Positions 1 through 6,152 of a stretch of 34,913 nucleotides of DNA are shown here, piece after piece. The notes beneath the pieces are model-generated. The model was not told the DNA's origin and searched no databases. It saw only the letters and a list, made by a program, of their open reading frames with translations. The stretch covers positions 1 to 34,913 of the forward strand of contig JAFGCB010000002.1 of assembly GCA_016932855.1 (NCBI GenBank), written 5' to 3'. Position 1 is the first letter of the stretch; every line of letters begins with the position of its first letter. The position numbers and the translations under genes were made by a program. This DNA is from Candidatus Omnitrophota bacterium (GTDB taxonomy: Bacteria > Omnitrophota > Gorgyraeia > Duberdicusellales > Duberdicusellaceae).

Positions 1-53
1 AAGAAGAAGAAGAAGAAGAAGAAGAAGAAGAAGAAGAAGAAGAAGAAGAAGAA
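1..53 (+). repeat. (AAG)n/(GAA)n trinucleotide microsatellite
   Basis: A perfect trinucleotide repeat from the first base to 53, 17 GAA units in the coding frame. The upstream length is unknown because the window starts inside it. It lies in frame in the gspI-like gene, so changes in unit number would lengthen or shorten a poly-Glu stretch without a frameshift. Confidence 0.95.
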
Positions 54-161
54 CTAAAAAATAGCGTAAATGAAGTCCGATTACGTATCTGGTGGCAGGA
101 AAATAATAAAAATAGAGAAATGCTATTAGTCACCTATTTAAAAAACAAACAAGACCTCTAA
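3..161 (+). CDS. GspI-like minor pseudopilin, C-terminal fragment (5' truncated by window edge)
   Basis: An open frame runs from the first bases to a TAA at 159-161. It begins with 17 consecutive GAA (Glu) codons (3-53), then about 35 residues with the pattern V-R-L-R-I-W-W-Q...LLVTYL, which resembles the end of type II secretion GspI pseudopilins (a beta strand followed by an L-V-T-Y-L strand). The stop overlaps the ATG of gspJ (TAATG), and gspI-gspJ-gspK is the usual order, so context supports the call. The N-terminal prepilin helix lies outside the window. The frame was chosen from the downstream part, since the microsatellite alone is open in all three frames. The identification is tentative because so little protein is visible. 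Confidence 0.55.
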   Translation, partial: EEEEEEEEEEEEEEEEELKNSVNEVRLRIWWQENNKNREMLLVTYLKNKQDL

Positions 162-793
162 TGAGTAACCGGAAACCAGAGTACAGAAACCAGAATAGAG
201 CCTGCCTTGCCCTGCCTGGCCGGCAGGCAGGCGGCAGGCAGGAATTCAGAAAGGGGTTTACTCTCATCGAGCTTGTTGTAGCTCTGACCATATTTTCGTT
301 TATCGCCTTAAGCGTCGGGGCGACTTTTTTCGCGGGCGCTAAAATGTGGCAAAGAGGCCAAAAAATAAGCTTTGCTCAAACCCAAGCCCTGCTTACTTTT
401 GAAAAAATTTCTCAGGATATTTCCGGATGCATTGAAACTGATCTTGTTGCTTTTGAAGCTGACCGCCAGAGCCTAAGCTTTGCGGCTTTACTGGGTGATA
501 ACTTAACAAAAATAAGCTATGAGTTTAAACTTACCGATAAAAGCCTGTGGCGCAGCGAACAAAGTCTTAAGGACATCATTAACGAAGAGGAAAATATCAG
601 TAAAAAGAAGATGCTGGCCCTTAAAGACTTCAAATTATCGATATTTTATTTTAACGATATAAAGCTGGAATATGACTGGACAGACCAATGGAAAGATGAA
701 GACTCTATCCCGGCAGCAGTAAAACTTGAAATAAAAACCAAAGATGAGACTTTTACCAAGACAATCTTTATACCAGCGGCCTCGAAGAGCTAG
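161..793 (+). CDS. gspJ: Type II secretion minor pseudopilin GspJ
   Basis: A 210-aa protein with a class III prepilin signal around residues 30-55: R-K-G then F-T-L-I-E-L-V-V-A, with cleavage after Gly and Glu at +5, followed by a hydrophobic helix. Helix plus a beta-rich periplasmic domain fits GspJ, which joins GspI and GspK at the tip of the T2SS pseudopilus. The start ATG overlaps the stop of the upstream gspI-like gene. The leader before the cleavage Gly is about 32 residues, long for this family, because a GC-rich palindromic repeat (201-242) sits inside it. No in-frame ATG, GTG or TTG lies after the repeat. gspK overlaps its 3' end by 50 bases. Confidence 0.82.
   Translation: MSNRKPEYRNQNRACLALPGRQAGGRQEFRKGFTLIELVVALTIFSFIALSVGATFFAGAKMWQRGQKISFAQTQALLTFEKISQDISGCIETDLVAFEADRQSLSFAALLGDNLTKISYEFKLTDKSLWRSEQSLKDIINEEENISKKKMLALKDFKLSIFYFNDIKLEYDWTDQWKDEDSIPAAVKLEIKTKDETFTKTIFIPAASKS
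201..242. repeat. GC-rich palindromic repeat inside gspJ leader
   Basis: A 42-base stretch built of CCTGCC/GGCAGG units. The left arm (201-220) matches the reverse complement of the right arm at roughly 16 of 20 positions around a central GGCCGGC. It is much richer in GC than its surroundings and exactly 14 codons long, so it stays in frame. It looks like a REP-like or inserted palindromic element. I saw no second copy in the window. Confidence 0.7.
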
Positions 794-1601
794 CATACTT
801 ATAGCGGCCATATGGATTCTGGTAATCCTGGCGATATTAAGCACAGGGTTATATAAAATAATGTCCTCGAGGCTTCTGCTGTCAAAGGCTCTGGAAAAAA
901 GGCTTCTTTGCCGATACGCAGCCCTTGCTCTCTGCGTCTATACTCAATCCAAGCAGGAAATAGATGGAACTCTCCATGACAGCCTTTCTGAACTAGGCGG
1001 TCTTACGGTTAAACAACTGGGAAACCTGGAATGCACTTTTAATACCTTTGACGAAGAAAGCAAAATTAATATAAACACCTGCTCGAAGGAAACTCTTGAA
1101 AAGCTCCCCGGCTTTAACCAAGAACTGGCGGAAGCGGTCATAGGCTCGGGCTTACGGCCGTTTTTTGCGAAAGAGCAAATTCTTTTTGTTGAAGGTGTAA
1201 GCAACGAAGTATTTTCTGAATGTAAAAATTTCATAACTGTATACGGCCAGGGGAAAATAAACATAAATACCGCCCCTCCCGAAACATTGAGCGCTTTGGG
1301 ACTTGACAGCGGACTTATTACTGTCATAGAGGATTTCCGCAAAGGTCCGGACTCTCAAATAGGCACTGAAGACGACGGGGTATTCGGAGGAACCGGCACT
1401 GTAGCCGAAACTTTAAAACAGTTTAGCGGGCTATCCGAAGAGCAGGAAAAAAATCTTAATCAGGCAATCAGCCAAGGTCTTCTTGACGTAATATCGGAAA
1501 ACTTTTTTCTTGATATACAAACTAAAATTTTTAACAAACCGGCAATGAAATACAATATTGTTTTAGACACAGAAAGGGTAAAATACTGGCGGGAGCGCTA
1601 G
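744..1601 (+). CDS. gspK: Type II secretion minor pseudopilin GspK
   Basis: A 285-aa protein with an N-terminal R-R-A-S-I-L-I-A helix (residues 14-38), lacking Glu at +5 as is usual for GspK, and Ala where the prepilin cleavage residue (normally Gly) would be. Two helix-hairpin-helix-like segments follow, each starting I-N-I-N-T (about 108-124 and 173-188), then an acidic T-E-D-D-G-V-F-G segment resembling the metal-binding part of GspK. GspK caps the pseudopilus tip with GspI and GspJ. The gene overlaps gspJ by 50 bases, and ATG 744 is the only start upstream of the helix. No further T2SS gene follows in the window. Confidence 0.85.
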   Translation: MRLLPRQSLYQRPRRASILIAAIWILVILAILSTGLYKIMSSRLLLSKALEKRLLCRYAALALCVYTQSKQEIDGTLHDSLSELGGLTVKQLGNLECTFNTFDEESKININTCSKETLEKLPGFNQELAEAVIGSGLRPFFAKEQILFVEGVSNEVFSECKNFITVYGQGKININTAPPETLSALGLDSGLITVIEDFRKGPDSQIGTEDDGVFGGTGTVAETLKQFSGLSEEQEKNLNQAISQGLLDVISENFFLDIQTKIFNKPAMKYNIVLDTERVKYWRER

Positions 1602-1616
1602 GGCAGTCCCCTTAGG

Positions 1617-1670
1617 CTAATTTAATTTAAGATAAAAAAGACCCCGGCTTTTCAACAATTATTAAATTAG
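1617..1670. repeat. Inverted repeat in gspK-DUF6580 spacer
   Basis: A perfect 10-base inverted repeat, CTAATTTAAT (1617-1626) and ATTAAATTAG (1661-1670), flanks a 34-base loop. No T-run follows the right arm, so a terminator is not convincing. It could be a weak 3' end for the gsp genes or an operator. Confidence 0.4.
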
Positions 1671-1713
1671 GATAAGTAAACATGCTCTTTAAATTAAAAT
1701 AAGAAAAAACATC

Positions 1714-1742
1714 TTGACATGAATATAAACCTATGTTATTTT
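1714..1742 (+). promoter_or_regulatory. Promoter of the DUF6580 gene (TTGACA-17-TATTTT)
   Basis: A perfect -35 hexamer TTGACA at 1714-1719, a 17-base spacer, then TATTTT at 1737-1742 (4 of 6 matches to the -10 consensus). The expected transcription start falls at about 1749-1751, on the ATG at 1751, implying a leaderless mRNA and arguing against the in-frame ATG at 1733, which would lie within the promoter. Confidence 0.5.
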
Positions 1743-1750
1743 TATCAACT

Positions 1751-2257
1751 ATGATAGTAATTACCTTATTTATTATTGGTCTTATCTCAAGGATAATTCC
1801 CCATGCTCCTAATTTTGTACCTATAGTAGCTATTGCCCTGTTTTCAGGAGCCTACCTGGACAAGAAATATTCGTTATGGCTTGCTTTGGGCCTATACGTA
1901 ATATCGGACTTAATTATCGGGCTGCATCAAGTGGTAATATTCACCTGGACAAGCGTTTTTATTATAACCCTTATAGGAATAGCCTTAAATAAAAGAAAAT
2001 CGCCCGGGCGCACATTGGCATATACTTTACTTTCATCAGTGCTGTTTTTTATTGTCACTAATTTCGGCGTGTGGGCCTCCGGCTGGTACCCCAAAACACT
2101 GCAGGGGCTTACCCAATGCTACATAGCCGCTCTTCCTTTCTTTAGAACCTCTCTTTTATCTAATCTTGCATATGTAACGGTACTCTTCGGAGTATACGAA
2201 TTCTTCACATATAGACTAAAAAGTAAAAGTCTTAAAACCGCTCTTTTATTAAGCTAA
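1751..2257 (+). CDS. DUF6580-type integral membrane protein, putative transporter
   Basis: About 168 aa, almost entirely hydrophobic, with five or six membrane segments. Motifs I recognise from the DUF6580 family are H-A-P-N-F-x-P-I near the N-terminus, L-x-x-S-D-L-I-I-G-L, T-N-F-G-V-W, W-Y-P-K-T, G-L-x-x-C-Y and L-P-F-F. The family is described as a putative transport protein; its substrate is unknown to me. Size and topology resemble small S-component-like carriers, and a cobalamin riboswitch begins directly after the stop codon, so a corrinoid-related role is an inference from context. ATG 1733 in frame is the alternative start; 1751 is preferred because of the promoter position. Confidence 0.72.
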   Translation: MIVITLFIIGLISRIIPHAPNFVPIVAIALFSGAYLDKKYSLWLALGLYVISDLIIGLHQVVIFTWTSVFIITLIGIALNKRKSPGRTLAYTLLSSVLFFIVTNFGVWASGWYPKTLQGLTQCYIAALPFFRTSLLSNLAYVTVLFGVYEFFTYRLKSKSLKTALLLS

Positions 2258-2261
2258 AAGA

Positions 2262-2420
2262 ATCTTTTAGATTTAGGGAATGCCGTGGAAATCGGCAGCT
2301 GTCCCGCAGCTGTAACCGGGGACGAAAGTCAAAAAATACCACTGTACCAAAATTCCGGTATGGGAAGGTTTGACGAGTAGGGCGATCCGAAGCCAGAAAA
2401 CCTGATTTAAAAGAAAAACC
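2262..2420 (+). promoter_or_regulatory. Cobalamin (B12) riboswitch aptamer
   Basis: Conserved cobalamin-riboswitch blocks appear in order: GGGAA (2276-2280), the GTAACCGGGGACGAAAGTC core (2312-2330), an AAAAAATACCACTG block up to about 2344, GGGAAGG and TGACGAGTAGGGCGATCCGA (2362-2390), and the B12 box AGCCAGAAAACCTGA (2391-2405). It lies between the DUF6580 gene and the ATP pyrophosphatase/BtuB pair. Binding of a cobalamin is expected to lower expression of those two genes. The preferred ligand (adenosyl, methyl or aquo form) cannot be read from the sequence with confidence. Confidence 0.95.
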
Positions 2421-2454
2421 TTGGGGTCCCGCGGAAATAACCCAAGCATTTTTT
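2420..2454 (+). promoter_or_regulatory. First hairpin of the riboswitch expression platform
   Basis: CTTGGG (2420-2425) pairs with CCCAAG (2441-2446) around a GC-rich 15-base loop, and a T6 run follows (2449-2454). It could be a first weak terminator or the regulatory hairpin whose loop contacts the aptamer in cobalamin riboswitches. Which role applies cannot be settled by eye. Confidence 0.5.
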
Positions 2455-2484
2455 ATTTATAGAGGGTAAAGTAAACCAGGGTGC

Positions 2485-2534
2485 AACCCTTGACATTCGG
2501 CTTTAAGCTAAGCCAAAGGTCAAGGGTTTTTTTA
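2485..2534 (+). terminator. Riboswitch-controlled intrinsic terminator
   Basis: AACCCTTGAC (2485-2494) pairs with GTCAAGGGTT (2519-2528), with extra pairing between CGGCTT and AAGCC inside, followed by a T7 run. It ends only a few bases before the ATG at 2539. A competing short hairpin AGGGT-GCA-ACCCT (2478-2490) uses its 5' arm and is a candidate antiterminator. This points to transcriptional control of the ATP pyrophosphatase and receptor genes. Confidence 0.8.
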
Positions 2535-2538
2535 TTTT

Positions 2539-3240
2539 ATGGATAACGATAATTTTACTATATCGTCCTGGAGTGGCGGAAAAGACAGCATTCTTGCCTG
2601 CTATAAGGCAATTAAGGCAGGGGAGAATGTAAAGTACCTTCTTAACTTTGTCTCTAAAGAATACCGCCGTACTTGCTTCCACGGAATTGAAGCTGATCTC
2701 TTAAGGCTGCAAACAGAACTCTCTGGAATACCCCTCGTGCAAAAAGAAGTAAGTTCAGATTTGAACAAATACGAAACTGAATTCAAGCAAGCTGTTGTAG
2801 CACTTAAAAACAAAGGAGCCAAAAAGATGGTTTTTGGCGATATTTATCTTGATGAACATAAGCAATGGGTCACGAGAGTCTGTAGCGAGTTAAACATAGA
2901 AGCTATAGAGCCTTTATGGAAAAAAACGCCGGAAGATGTTGTTGACGAATTTATTAAGGCCGGCTTTAAAGCAATAGTTGTAAGCTGTAACTCTAAATTC
3001 TTGGATAAAGATTTTATCGGTCGACCGATAAACAAAGAATTAATTAGCTATCTCAAAAAAAGAGGAATTTGTCCTTGCGGTGAAAATGGAGAATTTCATA
3101 CCTTTGTATTGAGCGGACCTCTATTTAAGACTGAAATAGAAATAACAAAATCGCGAATAGTATCAAAAAAAGGGTATGGCAAATATTGGTTTTTAGATAT
3201 TCAAGAATATAAATCTCAAAAAAAGGAGAAAAGACAATGA
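2539..3240 (+). CDS. Dph6-like ATP pyrophosphatase (diphthine-ammonia ligase family) under B12 riboswitch
   Basis: A 233-aa protein with the PP-loop ATP pyrophosphatase motif S-G-G-K-D-S at residues 12-17, and family motifs later: F-G-D-I-Y-L-D-E-H, W-V, E-P-L-W, and near the C-terminus G-E-N-G-E-F-H-T-F-V. In eukaryotes and archaea the family (Dph6) amidates diphthine on EF-2, but bacteria lack diphthamide, so the substrate here must differ. The gene directly follows a B12 riboswitch and overlaps the receptor gene by four bases (ATGA), so a role in corrinoid metabolism, for instance amide formation on a corrinoid side chain, is a reasonable inference but unproven. No strong ribosome-binding site is visible; the terminator T-run lies in its place. 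Confidence 0.82.
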   Translation: MDNDNFTISSWSGGKDSILACYKAIKAGENVKYLLNFVSKEYRRTCFHGIEADLLRLQTELSGIPLVQKEVSSDLNKYETEFKQAVVALKNKGAKKMVFGDIYLDEHKQWVTRVCSELNIEAIEPLWKKTPEDVVDEFIKAGFKAIVVSCNSKFLDKDFIGRPINKELISYLKKRGICPCGENGEFHTFVLSGPLFKTEIEITKSRIVSKKGYGKYWFLDIQEYKSQKKEKRQ

Positions 3241-5126
3241 GAAAAAAGGGTTATTTTCTAAGCTTGGTTTTTCTATCCTTAATATTTTCTTTACCTGCTG
3301 AGGTTAAAGCTGAAGCAATAAAAAGCACGAATTACGCCATTGATTTAGGGGAACTTACCGTGACTGCTTCAAAAATCGAACAGGCCTACCGCCACTCAAC
3401 CCAGAATATAAGCATCATTCCAAACAATGAACTAAGCTCTATGGGCGCAATAGAGGTTTCGGAAGTATTGAACCTGCTGCCGTCCGTAGATGTAGTTGAA
3501 TACGGCACTTACGGCGCTGTGCGTTCCTTGAGAACAAGGGGAACCTATCCCCAGCAAACCCTTACCCTTATAGACGGTCGGCCGATTAATACACCCCGGG
3601 ACGGACTTACTGACTTTAACCAAGTGCCTCTGTCGAATATAGAAAGAATTGAAGTCGTGCGGGGTCCGGCCAGCACTATCTACGGAGCAAATGCCGTGGG
3701 AGGAATAGTCAACATAATAACTAAAACCGGCCAAGATAAAATGCACACCGAGGTTTTAAGTAAATTCGGCTCCTTCAGCACAAAGCAAACTTCTCTTTCT
3801 CACGGAAATAAAATAGGTAAATTGAATTATTTCCTCGCCTACGATTATCTGGCCTCGCACGGACATAGAGATAACCATGACTATTTAAGCCACAACGCAA
3901 ACACCAAGCTCGGCTACCAGATAAACGAAAATAACCACCTGACTGTCTCAAGCGGGTATTTTAAATCCAAGGCTGGAAGCCCCGGGCCGCTTAACTTCCC
4001 CGACCTTGACAACCGCCTGGATACCTTTAAGAAATACATAGACCTTACCTACAGGGGCAAATTCGTCGAAGAACAAGATTTATATATCAAGCTCTTCCAT
4101 AATATTGACCGGATGGAATTTGTCTGGACGCCGGACCCTATAAATAAAGACGCGCATCAAACTAAAATATACGGAGCCGACGCTCAAATATCTCACACTT
4201 TCTTCGACATATTCCGAACCGCGGCAGGAGCGAGCTTCCAAGAACATAGACTAAACAGCTCTCTGAGCGGTAAGCCTAGCTATAACTTAAAAGGCGCCTA
4301 TCTTGAGTCGGAAACCGACTTCTGGGGAAACGGCTCTCTTAAATTCGGTCTGCGCTGGGATGACTACTCAAATTTCGGCGACAGATTAAACCCCAGCGCC
4401 AGCCTTAATTTCTGGTTATTCGATAAAATAAAGCTTCACGCCCTGGCTGCAAAATCTTTCCGGGCACCAACCTTCAATGATCTCTACTGGCCGGTTGAAG
4501 ACTGGGGCCTTCCGGCATTATGGTGGCCCTTTTTCGGCCGGGGAGCGCAGGGAAATCTTGATATCGGCCCGGAAAAAGCAACTTCGTTCGAGGCGGGAAT
4601 AAGCGGTTATTTCTTTGATAAATTTAAGACTGACCTTACTTTCTTTAAAACCGAATTTAAAGACCTCATCGAATGGGTATTAAACCCTAACACCTTCTGG
4701 TGGACCCCGGATAATGTCTCATCAGCGAAAATCCAAGGAGCCGAATTTGAAACTGAATTCGCCCTGGTCGAACATCTTAAGGCTAACCTTAACTACGCTT
4801 ACCTTGAAGCTACCGATAAACAAACCGGCAAATGGCTTATATATAGACCGAGGCATCTATATAAACTGAAAGTGTTCTATTCGCCGACGAAAAACTACGA
4901 GGTAGGCATAACCACTATCTATAAGACAAAAAGATTTACCGACACCAATAATACCGTAAATCTTCCCAGTGCCTGCACGGTAAATTTTAGTTTTAACTAC
5001 CTGTTAAACGAATCAATCACTTTTTTATTTGAAGTAAAAAACCTTTTCGATAGACAATACCAAGAGCAGCAAGGATATCCCATGCCCGGCAGGGCCTTCT
5101 ACGCAGGGGCAAAAATATCCTTTTAA
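3237..5126 (+). CDS. btuB: TonB-dependent outer-membrane receptor, BtuB-like
   Basis: A 629-aa protein with a signal peptide (about 1-25), a TonB-box-like segment E-L-T-V-T-A (39-44), a plug domain (about 55-165) with V-S-E-V-L-N-L-L-P, L-R-T-R-G, L-I-D-G-R-P-I-N and I-E-R-I-E-V-V-R-G-P-A-S-T-I-Y-G, then a beta barrel ending in an aromatic strand with terminal Phe. Length fits vitamin B12 receptors of the BtuB/Cir class. The B12 riboswitch and the coupled upstream gene make corrinoid uptake the most likely role. Ribosome-binding site AAAGGAGAAAAG lies in the 3' end of the upstream gene. No BtuCDF ABC transporter genes are in the window. Confidence 0.88.
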   Translation: MRKKGYFLSLVFLSLIFSLPAEVKAEAIKSTNYAIDLGELTVTASKIEQAYRHSTQNISIIPNNELSSMGAIEVSEVLNLLPSVDVVEYGTYGAVRSLRTRGTYPQQTLTLIDGRPINTPRDGLTDFNQVPLSNIERIEVVRGPASTIYGANAVGGIVNIITKTGQDKMHTEVLSKFGSFSTKQTSLSHGNKIGKLNYFLAYDYLASHGHRDNHDYLSHNANTKLGYQINENNHLTVSSGYFKSKAGSPGPLNFPDLDNRLDTFKKYIDLTYRGKFVEEQDLYIKLFHNIDRMEFVWTPDPINKDAHQTKIYGADAQISHTFFDIFRTAAGASFQEHRLNSSLSGKPSYNLKGAYLESETDFWGNGSLKFGLRWDDYSNFGDRLNPSASLNFWLFDKIKLHALAAKSFRAPTFNDLYWPVEDWGLPALWWPFFGRGAQGNLDIGPEKATSFEAGISGYFFDKFKTDLTFFKTEFKDLIEWVLNPNTFWWTPDNVSSAKIQGAEFETEFALVEHLKANLNYAYLEATDKQTGKWLIYRPRHLYKLKVFYSPTKNYEVGITTIYKTKRFTDTNNTVNLPSACTVNFSFNYLLNESITFLFEVKNLFDRQYQEQQGYPMPGRAFYAGAKISF

Positions 5127-5215
5127 GAATTTTTCTGGCGGGGATATTCTCTGGTTATATCGATTTACCTGCTACAAATAAAAATCTTCGTAATCTTTTT
5201 AAATCTACGTATCAC

Positions 5216-5247
5216 ACCTTTCTGTTTTTTACTAAAAACGGGAAGGT
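5216..5247. other. Long stem-loop between btuB and tonB-like gene
   Basis: Two 14-base arms (5216-5229 and 5234-5247) pair completely at RNA level, with two G-U pairs, around a 4-base loop TACT. The sequence after the stem is A-rich rather than T-rich, so it is not a standard + strand terminator. It may protect the btuB mRNA 3' end. Confidence 0.6.
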
Positions 5248-5275
5248 AAAAAATATATTTGCCTATTGAATTTTG

Positions 5276-5284
5276 TGCTATAAT
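5276..5284 (+). promoter_or_regulatory. Extended -10 promoter of the tonB-like gene
   Basis: TGC followed by a perfect TATAAT (5279-5284), an extended -10 element; no good -35 is seen at the usual distance. The ATG at 5291 begins six bases after the -10, so the mRNA should start on or next to the start codon. This also rules out the in-frame TTG at 5273 as the start. Confidence 0.65.
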
Positions 5285-5290
5285 AAATTT

Positions 5291-5914
5291 ATGAAATCTT
5301 ATTTCAACCGGGCTTTGGCTATTTCTTTAGGATTGCATATCGCGCTTATGGGCGGTTTTCCCTCCAGGACGGCCTTCAAAATCAAGAATGAAGACGTTAT
5401 CCAGCCTAAAATCGAATTTGTCGAAATAAAAAAAGATAAATCCATCCAGCTTCATGAAAAACCATCTCTCAAAGACCCGCCGCCCTATATCGATATAAAA
5501 AAAGAATTGCTAAGCCTTAAAAAAACGCGAAACACGGCGTTTGAAAAACCTAATTCAAGCAGCACCATACTCAACACAAAAGAAGTGGTTTTCCAAAAAA
5601 CAAAAGATGAGTTGGATTCTTTTCCCGCGTACATAAATTATTACGAGCAAATAAGAGAAACTATTCGCCGGGCCGCCTATTCCGGATTCCACTCGAAAAC
5701 ATCGGGAAAAGTATTTTTAAATTTTACTGTGGATAATTCCGGTAATCTGGTGAGTATCTATTTAGACCCGGATAACTCTTCGCAATCAAGGCTCCTGCGC
5801 CGCATAGCAATGGACAGCATCGAAGCCTCTTCGCCCTTTCCAAGATTTCCCTCAGAGCTTACCCAGTTTAAAACCCTAACCTTTAACCTATCGATACACT
5901 TTCGAAACAATTAA
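5291..5914 (+). CDS. TonB-like energy transducer
   Basis: About 207 aa: a short cytoplasmic end, one membrane anchor (about residues 8-22, A-L-A-I-S-L-G-L-H-I-A-L-M-G-G), a charged and Pro-containing periplasmic linker, and a C-terminal TonB-type domain of about 90 residues (Y-Y-E-Q-I-R, G-K-V-F-L-N-F-T-V-D-N-S-G-N-L, S-P-F-P-R-F-P, then a closing strand). TonB couples the inner-membrane proton motive force to outer-membrane receptors; the neighbouring BtuB-like receptor is the obvious partner. ExbB/ExbD are not present here. It is probably transcribed separately from the riboswitch unit, from its own extended -10 promoter. Confidence 0.8.
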   Translation: MKSYFNRALAISLGLHIALMGGFPSRTAFKIKNEDVIQPKIEFVEIKKDKSIQLHEKPSLKDPPPYIDIKKELLSLKKTRNTAFEKPNSSSTILNTKEVVFQKTKDELDSFPAYINYYEQIRETIRRAAYSGFHSKTSGKVFLNFTVDNSGNLVSIYLDPDNSSQSRLLRRIAMDSIEASSPFPRFPSELTQFKTLTFNLSIHFRNN

Positions 5915-5919
5915 CCTGC

Positions 5920-6041
5920 CTTTTTCGTTATACGGTTGCGTAGCTCGAATCATTGAATGTTTAATATCCATCGTCTCAGTTACGATTAACGATAGACGCT
6001 ATACGTTTCCATCTACGCTACCGATTTACCATTACCAATGA
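5920..6041 (+). repeat. ~120-bp intergenic element, copy A
   Basis: This spacer matches the reverse complement of 34641-34760. A 19-base left block (5933-5951) agrees at 17 positions and a 28-base right block (6003-6030) at 24 positions; the diverged middle differs by only about one base in length (51 against 50). Both copies directly follow the stop codon of a + strand gene but lie in opposite orientations. No ORF is evident. Confidence 0.7.
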
Positions 6042-6115
6042 CTTTTGTATTTATAGGCGTCCGTAACTTAGTATAGTCCATAAGCTTAATTGAAAAATTC
6101 CGACCTCAAAAGCGA

Positions 6116-6144
6116 TTGACATATTTTAATCTAAGTGCTATAGT
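6116..6144 (+). promoter_or_regulatory. Strong promoter of the MEMO-family gene (TTGACA-17-TATAGT)
   Basis: TTGACA at 6116-6121, exactly 17 bases, then TATAGT at 6139-6144 preceded by TGC (extended -10). The start codon lies at 6153, eight bases after the -10, so the transcript would be leaderless or nearly so. It is the best-formed promoter in the window and probably drives the long downstream run of genes. Confidence 0.8.
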
Positions 6145-6152
6145 TATGTGCT

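Noticed and set aside
944-1342. Long minus-strand frame opposite gspK
   Set aside because: Shadow of a well-supported + strand gene; translation lacks family features.
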